From Planctomycetes bacterium UBA4800 (lineage in GTDB: Bacteria; Planctomycetota; UBA8108; UBA8890; UBA8898), in NCBI GenBank assembly GCA_002402755.1, contig DHGK01000346.1, positions 244 to 36,212 on the forward strand: a stretch of 35,969 nucleotides of DNA, written 5' to 3'. A program made the translations under genes and the position numbers. The stretch's first letter is position 1. Each line of letters opens with the position of its first letter. Positions 16,263-24,604 of the stretch are shown here, piece after piece. The notes below the pieces were generated by a model. It was not told the origin of the DNA. It ran no database searches and saw nothing but the letters and a program-made list of their open reading frames with translations.

Positions 16263-19034
16263 ATGGCAGAGGACAAGTCGAGAGGCCTCCCGATGGCCGC
16301 ACGCTGGAACCCGGAGAAGCTCGCCCGCGAGAAGGCCGAGCTTGCGGCGCTCGAGAGCAAGCCGCTCGCCGTGCGCGCCGCCGGGTACATCAAGCGCACC
16401 GGCCCGGGACTCTTGCAGAGCGCGATGACGCTCGGCGCCGGCAGCGCGACGGCATCGGTCGTCGCCGGCGCCTCGTTCGGCTACAAGCTCCTCTGGGTGC
16501 AGCCCGTGGCGATGTTCCTGGGCGTGATGATGCTCGCGGCGCTCGGCAACGTCGTCCTGACCACGGGCGAACGTCCCTACAGGGCCTTCGGCGAGCGCCT
16601 GAGCACGAAGCTCGCGTTCCTGTGGGCCCTCGGCACGATCCTGTCCTCGATCATCTGGCATTTCCCGCAGTACGGCCTGGCAGCGGGCGCTGCGCGGGAT
16701 CTGGTCACGATGGCCGGGGCCGGCGCCTATGCGGCCGGCGCGGACGGCGCGAGGGCGCTGACCGCCGCCGGGATCGCGGCGAGCTTCGGGGTGGGAATCC
16801 TGATCCTCGGCATCAACATCTTCACCGTCTGGAGCTACGGCAGCAGCGCGAGGGGCCAGAAGCTCTACGAGTGGTTCCTGCGGTCCGTGATCGCCCTGAT
16901 CATCCTCATGTTCGCCGTGGTGGTGATCGGCAGCATCGGCAGGATCGACTGGGCCGAGCTGGGCAAGGGGTTCATCGGCTGGTACGGCATCCCCGGCTAC
17001 CAGGACCCGAAGCACGTGACGCTGGTCCTCGGCATGCTCGGCGCAGCCGTGGGCATCAACATGACGTTTCTCTATCCGTACTCGCTCCTGGCCAAGGGGT
17101 GGGGCAGGGAGCACAAGACCCTGGCCCGCTGGGACCTGGGCATGTCGATGTTCATGCCGTTCACGGTGGTGACCTCGCTGGTCATCATCGCCATGACGGT
17201 CACGGGCGTCTACTCGGGCGCGGACGGGCTGCGCAACACCCTGACGCCGGTGGAAGCGGCGGCGTCCCTGACCGGCATCCTCGGCCGGGACGCCGGGCGG
17301 ATCATCTTCGACCTGGGCCTGATGGCCATGACCTGCACCGCCATCAGCACGCACATGGTCGTCTGCGGATTCACGCTCTGCGAGATGCTCGGCCTGGAGT
17401 ACACCAGAACGCGCTTTCGCATCTTCGCGCTGGCTCCGACGATCGGCATGCTCGGGGTCGTGACCGAGCTGCCGTTCTGGTTCCCCGTCGTCGCGTCCGC
17501 CGTCTGCTTCGCCATGCTGCCCATCGCGTACCTGACCTTCCTGATCATGAACAACATGCGCAGCTACATCGGCGACGCCGTCGGCAAGGGCGCGGGCCGG
17601 GTCGCGTTCAACCTGGTCTTGATCATCGCCCTTGCGGCGGCGACGATCGGCTCGGTGATCCAGATCAAGCACCGCGTGATCGACAAGCTCCGGCCGCCGA
17701 TCGCCATCGTCACGTACGCCGCGCCGGAGGGCGAGCCCCGCTCGACCGACTACGAGGTCACGGCGAACGGCACGCCGGTCGATGTCTATGTCGCGCGGAC
17801 CCTCGACGAGCCGTTCAAGGACAAGCAGTGGAACCACGGCGGCGCCTACTCGTTCGCCAACTTCGACTGCAGGGGGAGCTGCGACGTCACGATACGGTCG
17901 GCGCGGGACCTGACGAACGCGGTCGTGCGCCCCGCCGAGAGGGCGCCGGCGATCACGCGCAAGGACGCCCACACGCTGATTCTGCGCCTGACGGGGCCGG
18001 CGAAGGTGAGCGTGGAGCCCGATGGCAAGAACGGGCCCCTGCTGCTCTTCGCCAATCCGCTCGAGGTCGACCCGCCGGCGCCGGATGCCCCGAACGTGCG
18101 CTACTTCGGCCCGGGGATGCACAAGCCCGACGTTATCGCCCTGACGGACGGCCAGACCCTCTACGTGGCCGGCGGGGCCGTGGTCAAGGGGGCCGTGGAG
18201 GCGCGCGGCTCGAACATAACGATCCGCGGCCGGGGGGTCCTCGACGGCTCGGAGTGGCCCTGGACCAAGGGGCCGCGCGGCGCGATGCTCGACCTGCGGG
18301 GCGAGAACCTGACGGTCGAAGGCGTGACGATCCGGGGATCGTGGGGCTGGACCATCGTGCCGAGGCACAGCCGGAACGTGACGATCACGGGGGTCAAGAT
18401 CTGCAACGGCCGCGTCCAGAACGACGACGGGATCAATCCGTGCAACAGCCGGCAGGTCGCGATCCGCGACTGCTTCATCCGGTCGGATGACGACTGCATC
18501 GCCCTGAAGGGACTCGATTTCGGCGGCGAGGGGACGAATGCCGATGTGGATGGCATCTCGGTCGAGAACTGCACGCTGTGGTGCGACCGCGCGCGCATCT
18601 TCCTGCTGGGGCACGAGAGCCGGGCGAAGTTCATGCGCAATGTCAGAGCCGAGAACATAGACATCATCCGCTTCGCGATGACGCCGTTCCTGCTCGAGCC
18701 GGGCGAGGAGATGCGGCTCGAGGACGTGACGTTCGCGTCGATCCGGCTCCACGGCGAGGGCCAGCGGAGCCTGGTCGTCGTCCGGCCGGTCGTCAATCAG
18801 TACATGCGCACCCAGGTGCCGGGCCACGTGCGCGGGATTCTCTTCGAGGACATTGCCGTCGAGGGCTCGAAGCCCGGCGAGTACGGCATCCTCGTCAGCG
18901 GCGCGGACGATGCGCACCGGGCGGCCGGCGTGACCTTCCGGAGGGTGACCGTGCAGGGCCGCGCGATCGACCGCGCGGCGCACGGGGTGACCGTCGGCCC
19001 GCACACCGACGGCGTGGAGTTCCACGCGGAGTAG
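16263..19034 (+). CDS. NRAMP-like 11-helix transporter fused to a GH28-like (polygalacturonase-type) beta-helix
   Basis: 923 residues from ATG 16263, with AAGGAG (16250-16255) 7 nt upstream; the ATG at 16257 is too close to that site. Residues 46-470 form eleven hydrophobic helices with NRAMP layout, starting GPGLLQ and GYKLLWV. The metal-site motifs of true NRAMPs are missing: TM1 has LGAGSAT (57-63) in place of DPGN, and TM6 has INMTFLYPY (265-273) in place of MPH. TM11 (about 447-470) leads directly into PPIAIVTYAAPEGEPRS, the usual opening of bacterial GH28-like proteins. The beta-helix then shows NDDG (720-723) and SDDDC (741-745), equivalent to NTD and GDDC of polygalacturonases. The expected HG and RIK motifs are altered; CDRARIFLLGHES appears instead. 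With N-terminus inside and eleven helices, the enzyme domain would face the periplasm. No stop or frame change is seen at the junction. Confidence 0.85.
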   Translation: MAEDKSRGLPMAARWNPEKLAREKAELAALESKPLAVRAAGYIKRTGPGLLQSAMTLGAGSATASVVAGASFGYKLLWVQPVAMFLGVMMLAALGNVVLTTGERPYRAFGERLSTKLAFLWALGTILSSIIWHFPQYGLAAGAARDLVTMAGAGAYAAGADGARALTAAGIAASFGVGILILGINIFTVWSYGSSARGQKLYEWFLRSVIALIILMFAVVVIGSIGRIDWAELGKGFIGWYGIPGYQDPKHVTLVLGMLGAAVGINMTFLYPYSLLAKGWGREHKTLARWDLGMSMFMPFTVVTSLVIIAMTVTGVYSGADGLRNTLTPVEAAASLTGILGRDAGRIIFDLGLMAMTCTAISTHMVVCGFTLCEMLGLEYTRTRFRIFALAPTIGMLGVVTELPFWFPVVASAVCFAMLPIAYLTFLIMNNMRSYIGDAVGKGAGRVAFNLVLIIALAAATIGSVIQIKHRVIDKLRPPIAIVTYAAPEGEPRSTDYEVTANGTPVDVYVARTLDEPFKDKQWNHGGAYSFANFDCRGSCDVTIRSARDLTNAVVRPAERAPAITRKDAHTLILRLTGPAKVSVEPDGKNGPLLLFANPLEVDPPAPDAPNVRYFGPGMHKPDVIALTDGQTLYVAGGAVVKGAVEARGSNITIRGRGVLDGSEWPWTKGPRGAMLDLRGENLTVEGVTIRGSWGWTIVPRHSRNVTITGVKICNGRVQNDDGINPCNSRQVAIRDCFIRSDDDCIALKGLDFGGEGTNADVDGISVENCTLWCDRARIFLLGHESRAKFMRNVRAENIDIIRFAMTPFLLEPGEEMRLEDVTFASIRLHGEGQRSLVVVRPVVNQYMRTQVPGHVRGILFEDIAVEGSKPGEYGILVSGADDAHRAAGVTFRRVTVQGRAIDRAAHGVTVGPHTDGVEFHAE

Positions 19035-19151
19035 CTCGGGAGCGCGTCTTGAAGCGCCGCGCCTTTCCCCGTATGGTGGAGGAAGAGGCGCAGGCGGCGG
19101 GCGGTCTTCTCCGCCGCGCGCGGCGCCCGCGTGACGCGGAGGAATCTTCCC

Positions 19152-22100
19152 GTGACAGGTCGATCGATGCCCGCATGCGCCGCCGTCGCGCTCCTGCTTT
19201 GCGCCGCACCTGCGGGCGCCGATTCGTTCCACGACCAGATCGAGGCCGACTGGCGGCGCCAGGACGAGGGCTGGTACGCGCAGATCCGCGAGCCGGGCAC
19301 GGTGAGGTTCGTCGAGGAGACGATCGAGTGGCCGGGCGCCGCGCCCGATGCGCGCGCGCGCGTGCCGTTCGCGGCGCCGCCGAGCATCGACGGGAAGCTC
19401 GACGACCCCTGCTGGGCGGCGGCCCTCCGCATTCCCGCGCGCGGCGATGACGGGCCCGCCTTCCTGCTTGCAAGCGACGAGCGCAACCTCTACATCGGCG
19501 CGTCGTTCCCCGCGGCCCGCGCCGCGATGTTCCAGGGGCCGTCGACCGCGCTCGATGCCGGCGGCGCCGCCGACGGCGTCAAGAACGGCCGCTACGGCTT
19601 TCACTGCGGCTGGGAGCCGAACCCGTGGTGGCAGGTCGACCTCGGCGCGATCGCGGCGATCGATCGCGTGGTCGTCTACAACCGGCTCGACTACCAGCCG
19701 GGCCTCCACAACGCCGACTCGATCGAGCTCCTGACGTCCGAGGACGGCAAGAGCTGGCAGCTCCGCCACCGGAACGGCGGCAAGCACTTCGGCGGCGTCG
19801 GGTCGGGCGAGCCGCTCGTCGTCGCGCTCGGCGAGAACGCCGGCGCCGTCCGCGCGCGCTTCGTCCGCCTCCGAATCCCGAGCGCGGCGCCGATCTTCTT
19901 TCACCTGGACGAGGTCGAGGTCTACGGCCCCGAGGCGCCGGAGCGCAATCTCGCGCTCGGCAAGCGCGCGGCCCAGAGCAGCCTCAGCATCTGGTCGCGC
20001 GGAGGGCTTGCGGGCGGCGGGCTTTGCTCGCTGCCCGGCCGCGCGCTCGGCCTCGATGAGGCCGGGGAGGGAATCCTCCTCGCCGGCGCGCCCCTTCCCG
20101 CAGAGCGGGCGCGCGTCGCGCGCGAGGGCGACATTGCCACGGCCGAGATCGCGCTCCCCCTCGAGGGCGATCCGCCGGCATTCCCGGCATCGTTCTCGCC
20201 GCCGTCAGGCGACCCGGTCGCCATCGCGCCCGGCATGCAGTGCCGCGTCGCTCTGGCCGAAGAGACGACGCTCGGCTTCGGCAGGAACATCTGCGCCTTC
20301 GACGTGACGCTCGACGGCGCGCCGCCCGTCGAGGCGACGGTCACGCTCGTCGTCTTCACGCCGTTCCGGGCGGAGCGGCGGGTCATCGTGCGGGAGACGT
20401 CCGCGGCCTCGGCGGAGTTCCGCCGCGAGTTCCTCGTCGAGCACGAGGGCCCCGCGGCGCTGATCCTCACGGCGCGCCAGGGCGGCCGCGAACTCCTCGA
20501 TTGTCGCACGGCGTTCATCGCGCCCGCCCGCGCGACGATGCGGCGCTGCGAGCGCCTCCTCGCGGAGTTCGGCCTTCCGGTTTCCGAGAAGGTGCGCGAC
20601 CTCGCCCGCCGCGTCGAGGACTTGGCCGCGCGCGAGCTTCGCGACGGACCGGACGCCGCCGCGCGCGCGGCGCTCTATCGCGAGGCGCGCTGGTGCGGCC
20701 GCGAAACTGCGTTCGCCAACCCGCGGATCGACTTCAAGGAGATCGTCTTCGTCAAGCGCTTCACCCAGGAGACCTACCCCGACGTGTGCCTCAACCACAT
20801 GCCGTGGTGCTGCCGGCCGGGCGGCGACATCTGCGTTCTGACGTTCGCCCCTTATGACCGGCCCGGCACGGTGCGGGCGCTCCTCAACGGCGCGCTCGGC
20901 CCGGGGCACGTGCGCGGCCTCGACCTCTGGTGGGACGGCGACCGCGTCGTCTTCGGCTATGCCAAGGCGTCGAGCAACGAGCCGCCCGAGGGGTGGCTCG
21001 ACCGCCGGACGAGCTACGACCTCAGGCGCAGCCAGGAACCGATCCACATCTTCGAGATGCGCCTGGACGGCACCGGCCTCCGGCAGATCACGTCCGGGGA
21101 GTGGAGCGACCTCGACCCCACGTATCTTCCCGACGGCAGCATTGCCTTCACCTCGGAGCGCTGCGGATTCTCGCTCCAGTGCAACGAGTACGACAAGGAC
21201 GAGACCTCGTGCAACCTCTACATCGCGAAGCCCGACGGGACGGGACTGCGCCGGCTCACGGTGACGAAGGACGGCGACTACCTGCCGCACACGCTCGCCG
21301 ACGGCACGATCGGCTACACGCGCTGGGAGTACCAGGAGCGCGGCTGGGCGCACGTCCAGTCGATCTGGTTCGTCAGGCCCGACGGCACCGGCGCCGATGC
21401 GATCTTCAAGCAGCACTTCAACGAGCCCTGGGCCCTGGAGGACGCGCGCTCGATTCCCGGGAGCGCGCGCCTTGCGGCCGTCGCCGCGGGCCACCACACG
21501 CTCGCCGCGGGGCCGATCGTCCTCATCGACCCGGGCTTCGGCATCAACAACCCCGCGGGAATCCGCATCGTGACGCCCGGCCTCGTGCCGCCCGAAGGCG
21601 GCATGGCGGGAACGCCCGTCCCCGAGGGCGGCGTCCAGGGCAAGGGCGGCTTCGCGATGCATCCCTGGCCGCTCTCCGAGACGACCTTCCTCGCCGCGCG
21701 CAACTGGGGCCGCGAGACCGAACCGAACGGCTACGCGCTCTATCTCCTCGATGTCCACGGCACCATGGAGCTTCTCCACCGCGACCCGGCGATCTCGTGC
21801 TTCACCCCCATTCCGCTCGCGCCGCGGCCGCGCCCGCCCGTGCTTCCCGACCTCACCGATCCGAGCAAGGACCACGCCGTCGTCACGGTGACGGATGTCG
21901 CGCAGGGCGTCCCGGGCGTGCCGCGCCGAGCCATGCGGTACATTCGCGTGGCGCAGCGCCCGGGTTGGCCGTATTCGAACGAGCTCGGCGGGCAGCGCTA
22001 CGAGCCCGACGTCAAGTCCGTGATGATCAACTGGACGCCCGCGCGCGTCATCGGCACGGTGCCGATCGAGGCCGACGGCAGCGCGCGCTTCCGCGTGCCC

Positions 22101-23015
22101 GTCGACAAGCACATCTACTTCCAGCTTCTCGACGAGAACCACATGGAGCTCAGGCGCATGCGCTCGTTCGTGAGCTTTCAGGGCGGCGAGGAGCGCTCGT
22201 GCACGGGCTGCCACGAGACGCGATCGGAGGCGCCGCCGCTCGGCCGCGTGCCGCTCGCGCTCCTGCGCGAGCCCGCAATTCCGACCCCACCGCCGTGGGG
22301 CGACCGCCCGATCAGTTTCCTGCGCGATGTGCAGCCCGTCCTCGACCGGCACTGCGTGCGCTGCCACGCAGGCCTCAAGCCCGCGGGCGGCCTCGATTTC
22401 TCGGGCGGCCTCACGGCCGCGTACAACCGCGCGTACGACACCATTCTCGCGCACAAGCTCATCGCGCGCTCCAACGTCGGCGACGATGCCAGGGTGACGC
22501 AGCCCTTGGAGTTCGGGTCGCACAAGAGCAAGCTCATCGCGGTCATCCTCGGCGGCGGGGACACGCCGCGGTACGATCTCACCCGCAATGAGTGGCTCGC
22601 GCTCGTCACCTGGATCGATCTGAACGGCCCGTACCACGACGGCTTCATCAACAAGCGCCCGAAGGAGCCGCCCTACGATCTTCCCGCCGATGCCGCGCTC
22701 GCCGCGAAGGTGAGCGAGGTCAGCGCGCGGCGCTGCGCCGCGTGCCACGCCGCGCCCGAGATCTCGCGCCTGGACTGGATCGACCTCAGGGCGCCGCGCA
22801 AGACCCGCTTCCTCGCCGCGCCGCTGGCCAAGGACGCGGGCGGCGCGGGGAAGTGCGGCGCCGCCGTCTACCGCGACTCGACGGACCCCGACTACCGGGC
22901 GCTCCTGGAGGTGGTCACGGCCGCGGCCAACGAAGCCTGGCGCCGCCCGCGCCGCGACCTCGAGGTCGTGAAGGCGGAGGAGGGCATCGGCACGGTGGCC
23001 GAGGCGCGGCCGTAG
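19152..23015 (+). CDS. HzsA-related secreted multihaem protein with CBM9/F5-8C-like N-terminus and PD40-type propeller
   Basis: 1287 residues from GTG 19152, chosen because GGAGGA (19138-19143) lies 8 nt upstream; an in-frame GTG at 19131 lacks a site and the ATG at 19167 is internal to the signal peptide. After the signal peptide, IDGKLDDPCW marks a CBM9-like segment, followed by an F5/8 type C-like region to about residue 260. TolB/PD40-like blades occupy about 620-830 (MRLDGTGLRQIT, AKPDGTGLRRLT). Three c-type haem motifs follow: C1017-TGCH, C1068-VRCH and C1195-AACH. The layout matches planctomycete proteins named for the hydrazine synthase alpha subunit, but an anammox role is not implied; most such proteins are of unknown function. 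The last 108 codons exist again at 26011-26333. The gene follows the NRAMP-GH28 gene by 117 nt. Confidence 0.85.
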   Translation: MTGRSMPACAAVALLLCAAPAGADSFHDQIEADWRRQDEGWYAQIREPGTVRFVEETIEWPGAAPDARARVPFAAPPSIDGKLDDPCWAAALRIPARGDDGPAFLLASDERNLYIGASFPAARAAMFQGPSTALDAGGAADGVKNGRYGFHCGWEPNPWWQVDLGAIAAIDRVVVYNRLDYQPGLHNADSIELLTSEDGKSWQLRHRNGGKHFGGVGSGEPLVVALGENAGAVRARFVRLRIPSAAPIFFHLDEVEVYGPEAPERNLALGKRAAQSSLSIWSRGGLAGGGLCSLPGRALGLDEAGEGILLAGAPLPAERARVAREGDIATAEIALPLEGDPPAFPASFSPPSGDPVAIAPGMQCRVALAEETTLGFGRNICAFDVTLDGAPPVEATVTLVVFTPFRAERRVIVRETSAASAEFRREFLVEHEGPAALILTARQGGRELLDCRTAFIAPARATMRRCERLLAEFGLPVSEKVRDLARRVEDLAARELRDGPDAAARAALYREARWCGRETAFANPRIDFKEIVFVKRFTQETYPDVCLNHMPWCCRPGGDICVLTFAPYDRPGTVRALLNGALGPGHVRGLDLWWDGDRVVFGYAKASSNEPPEGWLDRRTSYDLRRSQEPIHIFEMRLDGTGLRQITSGEWSDLDPTYLPDGSIAFTSERCGFSLQCNEYDKDETSCNLYIAKPDGTGLRRLTVTKDGDYLPHTLADGTIGYTRWEYQERGWAHVQSIWFVRPDGTGADAIFKQHFNEPWALEDARSIPGSARLAAVAAGHHTLAAGPIVLIDPGFGINNPAGIRIVTPGLVPPEGGMAGTPVPEGGVQGKGGFAMHPWPLSETTFLAARNWGRETEPNGYALYLLDVHGTMELLHRDPAISCFTPIPLAPRPRPPVLPDLTDPSKDHAVVTVTDVAQGVPGVPRRAMRYIRVAQRPGWPYSNELGGQRYEPDVKSVMINWTPARVIGTVPIEADGSARFRVPVDKHIYFQLLDENHMELRRMRSFVSFQGGEERSCTGCHETRSEAPPLGRVPLALLREPAIPTPPPWGDRPISFLRDVQPVLDRHCVRCHAGLKPAGGLDFSGGLTAAYNRAYDTILAHKLIARSNVGDDARVTQPLEFGSHKSKLIAVILGGGDTPRYDLTRNEWLALVTWIDLNGPYHDGFINKRPKEPPYDLPADAALAAKVSEVSARRCAACHAAPEISRLDWIDLRAPRKTRFLAAPLAKDAGGAGKCGAAVYRDSTDPDYRALLEVVTAAANEAWRRPRRDLEVVKAEEGIGTVAEARP
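22687..23009 (+). repeat. Direct repeat, copy A (3' end of the HzsA-like gene)
   Basis: These 323 bp recur at 26011-26333, offset exactly 3324 bp, with two differences (22706 G against 26030 C; 23000 C against 26324 A). Copy A includes the third CXXCH haem motif and stops two codons before the gene's stop codon. Confidence 0.95.
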
Positions 23016-23624
23016 GCGCGTTGCAGCAATCCGCCGTCCCCCGGCGCGGCCGCGGCGATGGTCTCGCCGGAGCTGGCCGCCGGCGCGGCCGCCTCGGTGC
23101 TCTCGCGGGGCGCCCACGCCGTGTACCTCTTCAATTACTTTCAGAGCGGGAACGTCGGCTGGTCGCGGCCCGTCTACCTGAAGACGCTGGCCGCCATGGC
23201 ATCGCTCGACACGCTCGGACCCCTGCCGAGGAGCACGGCCATCACCTATCGGGACATCGTCGCGCCCGGCGAGAGCTACACCGCGCCGCTGCCCGCGACA
23301 GGCAAGGAGCTCTCTCTCCGTTTGACGGCCGTGCCCGCCGGCGACGCGCGCCGCCCGTGCGAGATCCGCATTGAAATCGCATCTCGAACGGACGGGGCCC
23401 GGACCGTCCCTCTCGTCTCCGCGAACGGCCGGCCATGCACGTTCCTCAAGGAGGAGGCCGCGGACGGAGCCCGTCGCATCGTCTGGCAGGCGCCGTCCGA
23501 GGCGATCGGCGCCGATGGCGCGTGCACGCTGAGGATCGCGAGCGCCGCCGAGAATCCGACGACCGTCCGGAAGGTCGAGCTCTGGATCGGCGCGGCGGCG
23601 CGGGGAGGCGAGGAAACCCGCTGA
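23016..23624 (+). pseudogene. 5'-truncated remnant, probably C-terminal part of a secreted glycosidase-like protein
   Basis: The frame opens directly after the HzsA-like stop codon, in the same frame, and runs to a stop at 23622-23624. The first ATG is at 23058 with no ribosome site. PELAAGAAASVLSRGAHAVYLFNY resembles the end of a TIM-barrel glycosidase-like protein of the kind that reads GAA...GVDGIYLFNY. A C-terminal beta-sandwich of about 110 residues follows. The missing N-terminus and the position at a repeat boundary argue for a fragment left by rearrangement. The family assignment is tentative. Confidence 0.55.
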
Positions 23625-23766
23625 AAGCGCCGGCTCCCGCTCGCGCATGATCGGGCGGACGCTTTCTGGCGTTCGTCCCGCTCCCTCGCGGGACCGGCCC
23701 ACAGGACGAATGCGCTGGACCGCACGAGGCACCCGAAAGAGAAGCCTGGAGGGCGCCCGTCGCCCA

Positions 23767-23775
23767 TGATATAAT
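23767..23775 (+). promoter_or_regulatory. Extended -10 promoter upstream of the addiction module
   Basis: TGATATAAT is a full-consensus extended -10 (TGn TATAAT). It lies about 98 nt before the antitoxin start. A short TTG-initiated frame (LKKECIQALREAHV) lies within the predicted leader. No good -35 box is present, as expected for extended -10 promoters. Confidence 0.5.
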
Positions 23776-23872
23776 CCATTTGAAGAAGGAATGCATTCAG
23801 GCGCTGCGAGAGGCGCACGTGTGATGCCGCACGAAGAGGACACTGCTCACGTCCGCGAAGCATGGTAAGGTC

Positions 23873-24103
23873 ATGACCCCCAAGATCCAAGACTTCGCCA
23901 ACGAGGCGTTGCGGCTTCCGCGAGAGGCGCGAGCCTTTCTCGCGGAGAAACTTCTGGAGAGTCTCGACCTCGACGAGTCGGTTCCTCTCAGCCCCGAGTG
24001 GCAGGAAGAGATCTGCCGGCGATGCAGGGAACTCGATGAAGGCAAGGTCACGCTCATCCCGGCGGAAGAAGTCCTCAGAGAAGCCGGCGAACGCCTCGGA
24101 TGA
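23873..24103 (+). CDS. Addiction module antitoxin (CHP02574-type unstable antitoxin)
   Basis: 76 residues. The sequence opens with an amphipathic stretch (FANEALRLPREARAFLAEKLLESLD) followed by ESVPLSPEWQEEICRRCRELDEGKV, the pattern of the putative addiction module component family. The C-terminus (IPAEEVLREA) fits the part that blocks the toxin. Its stop overlaps the toxin start by 4 nt (ATGA, 24100-24103), a translational-coupling arrangement typical of type II modules. Only AAGG (23867-23870), just 2 nt from the ATG, resembles a ribosome site. The base composition is lower in GC than the neighbouring glycosidase genes. Confidence 0.88.
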   Translation: MTPKIQDFANEALRLPREARAFLAEKLLESLDLDESVPLSPEWQEEICRRCRELDEGKVTLIPAEEVLREAGERLG

Positions 24104-24390
24104 AACCTATCGGACTTGTTCCCGAAGCACGGCTGGAGTTCATCGAGTCGCTTGCCTACTACGATTCGCAACAGGCAGGGCTTGGACATCGATTCCTGGA
24201 AGCCGTCGTGGATGCGCTTGACCGCATCCGGCGCCGTCCGGAAGTCTACCGCAAGATCGCGCCTGGATGCCGCCAATGCAGGGTGCTTCGCTTTCCGTAC
24301 GGTCTGGTCTACCGCATTCACGACGAGCGCATCGAGATCATCGCCGTGATGCATCTTCACCGCCGGCCTGGCTACTGGAAGGATCGATAG
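24100..24390 (+). CDS. Type II toxin of the RelE/ParE superfamily
   Basis: 96 residues. The fold pattern is clear: EARLEFIESLAYYDSQQAGLG, FLEAVVDALDRIRRRPEVY, then RVLRFPYGLVYRIHDERIEIIAVMHLHRRPGYW, which is the conserved C-terminal strand series of RelE/ParE proteins. These act either as ribosome-dependent mRNA interferases or as gyrase poisons; the sequence does not settle which. The length is full and no disruption is seen, so the module is probably intact. It overlaps the antitoxin gene by 4 nt. Confidence 0.9.
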   Translation: MKPIGLVPEARLEFIESLAYYDSQQAGLGHRFLEAVVDALDRIRRRPEVYRKIAPGCRQCRVLRFPYGLVYRIHDERIEIIAVMHLHRRPGYWKDR

Positions 24391-24604
24391 ACCACACACC
24401 GGTCTGAATGGCGTCGCGCCTGCTCGTGCGCGGGATCGACTTGGCGCTCCCGAGCAACCCCGGGCATGAGGGCCGTCTTCTTCAGCCCCGCAACGGCCGG
24501 GGGCCCCCGGGCGGCACACATCGATTCGGACTCGCCCGCGCCGGCGCGGGAATTCACCGCCGTTGCGCACCTTCACGAGTCCCTCGTCAACCTCGCGAGC
24601 GGCC

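Noticed and set aside
16179..19904. A 1241-codon minus-strand frame opposite the NRAMP-GH28 gene
   Set aside because: Asp/Arg/His/Gly-rich antisense shadow; the plus strand has clear domains and a ribosome site.
22200..22380. Reading the HzsA-like gene as evidence of anammox metabolism
   Set aside because: HzsA-related proteins are widespread in non-anammox bacteria and no hzsB/hzsC or other anammox genes are present.
20205..23843. A 1212-codon minus-strand frame opposite the HzsA-like gene
   Set aside because: Same antisense GC-skew effect; the plus strand carries the haem and propeller motifs.
24497..24510. Perfect 14-bp palindrome CCGGGGGCCCCCGG
   Set aside because: Simple G/C run in GC-rich DNA with no neighbouring gene start; likely chance.
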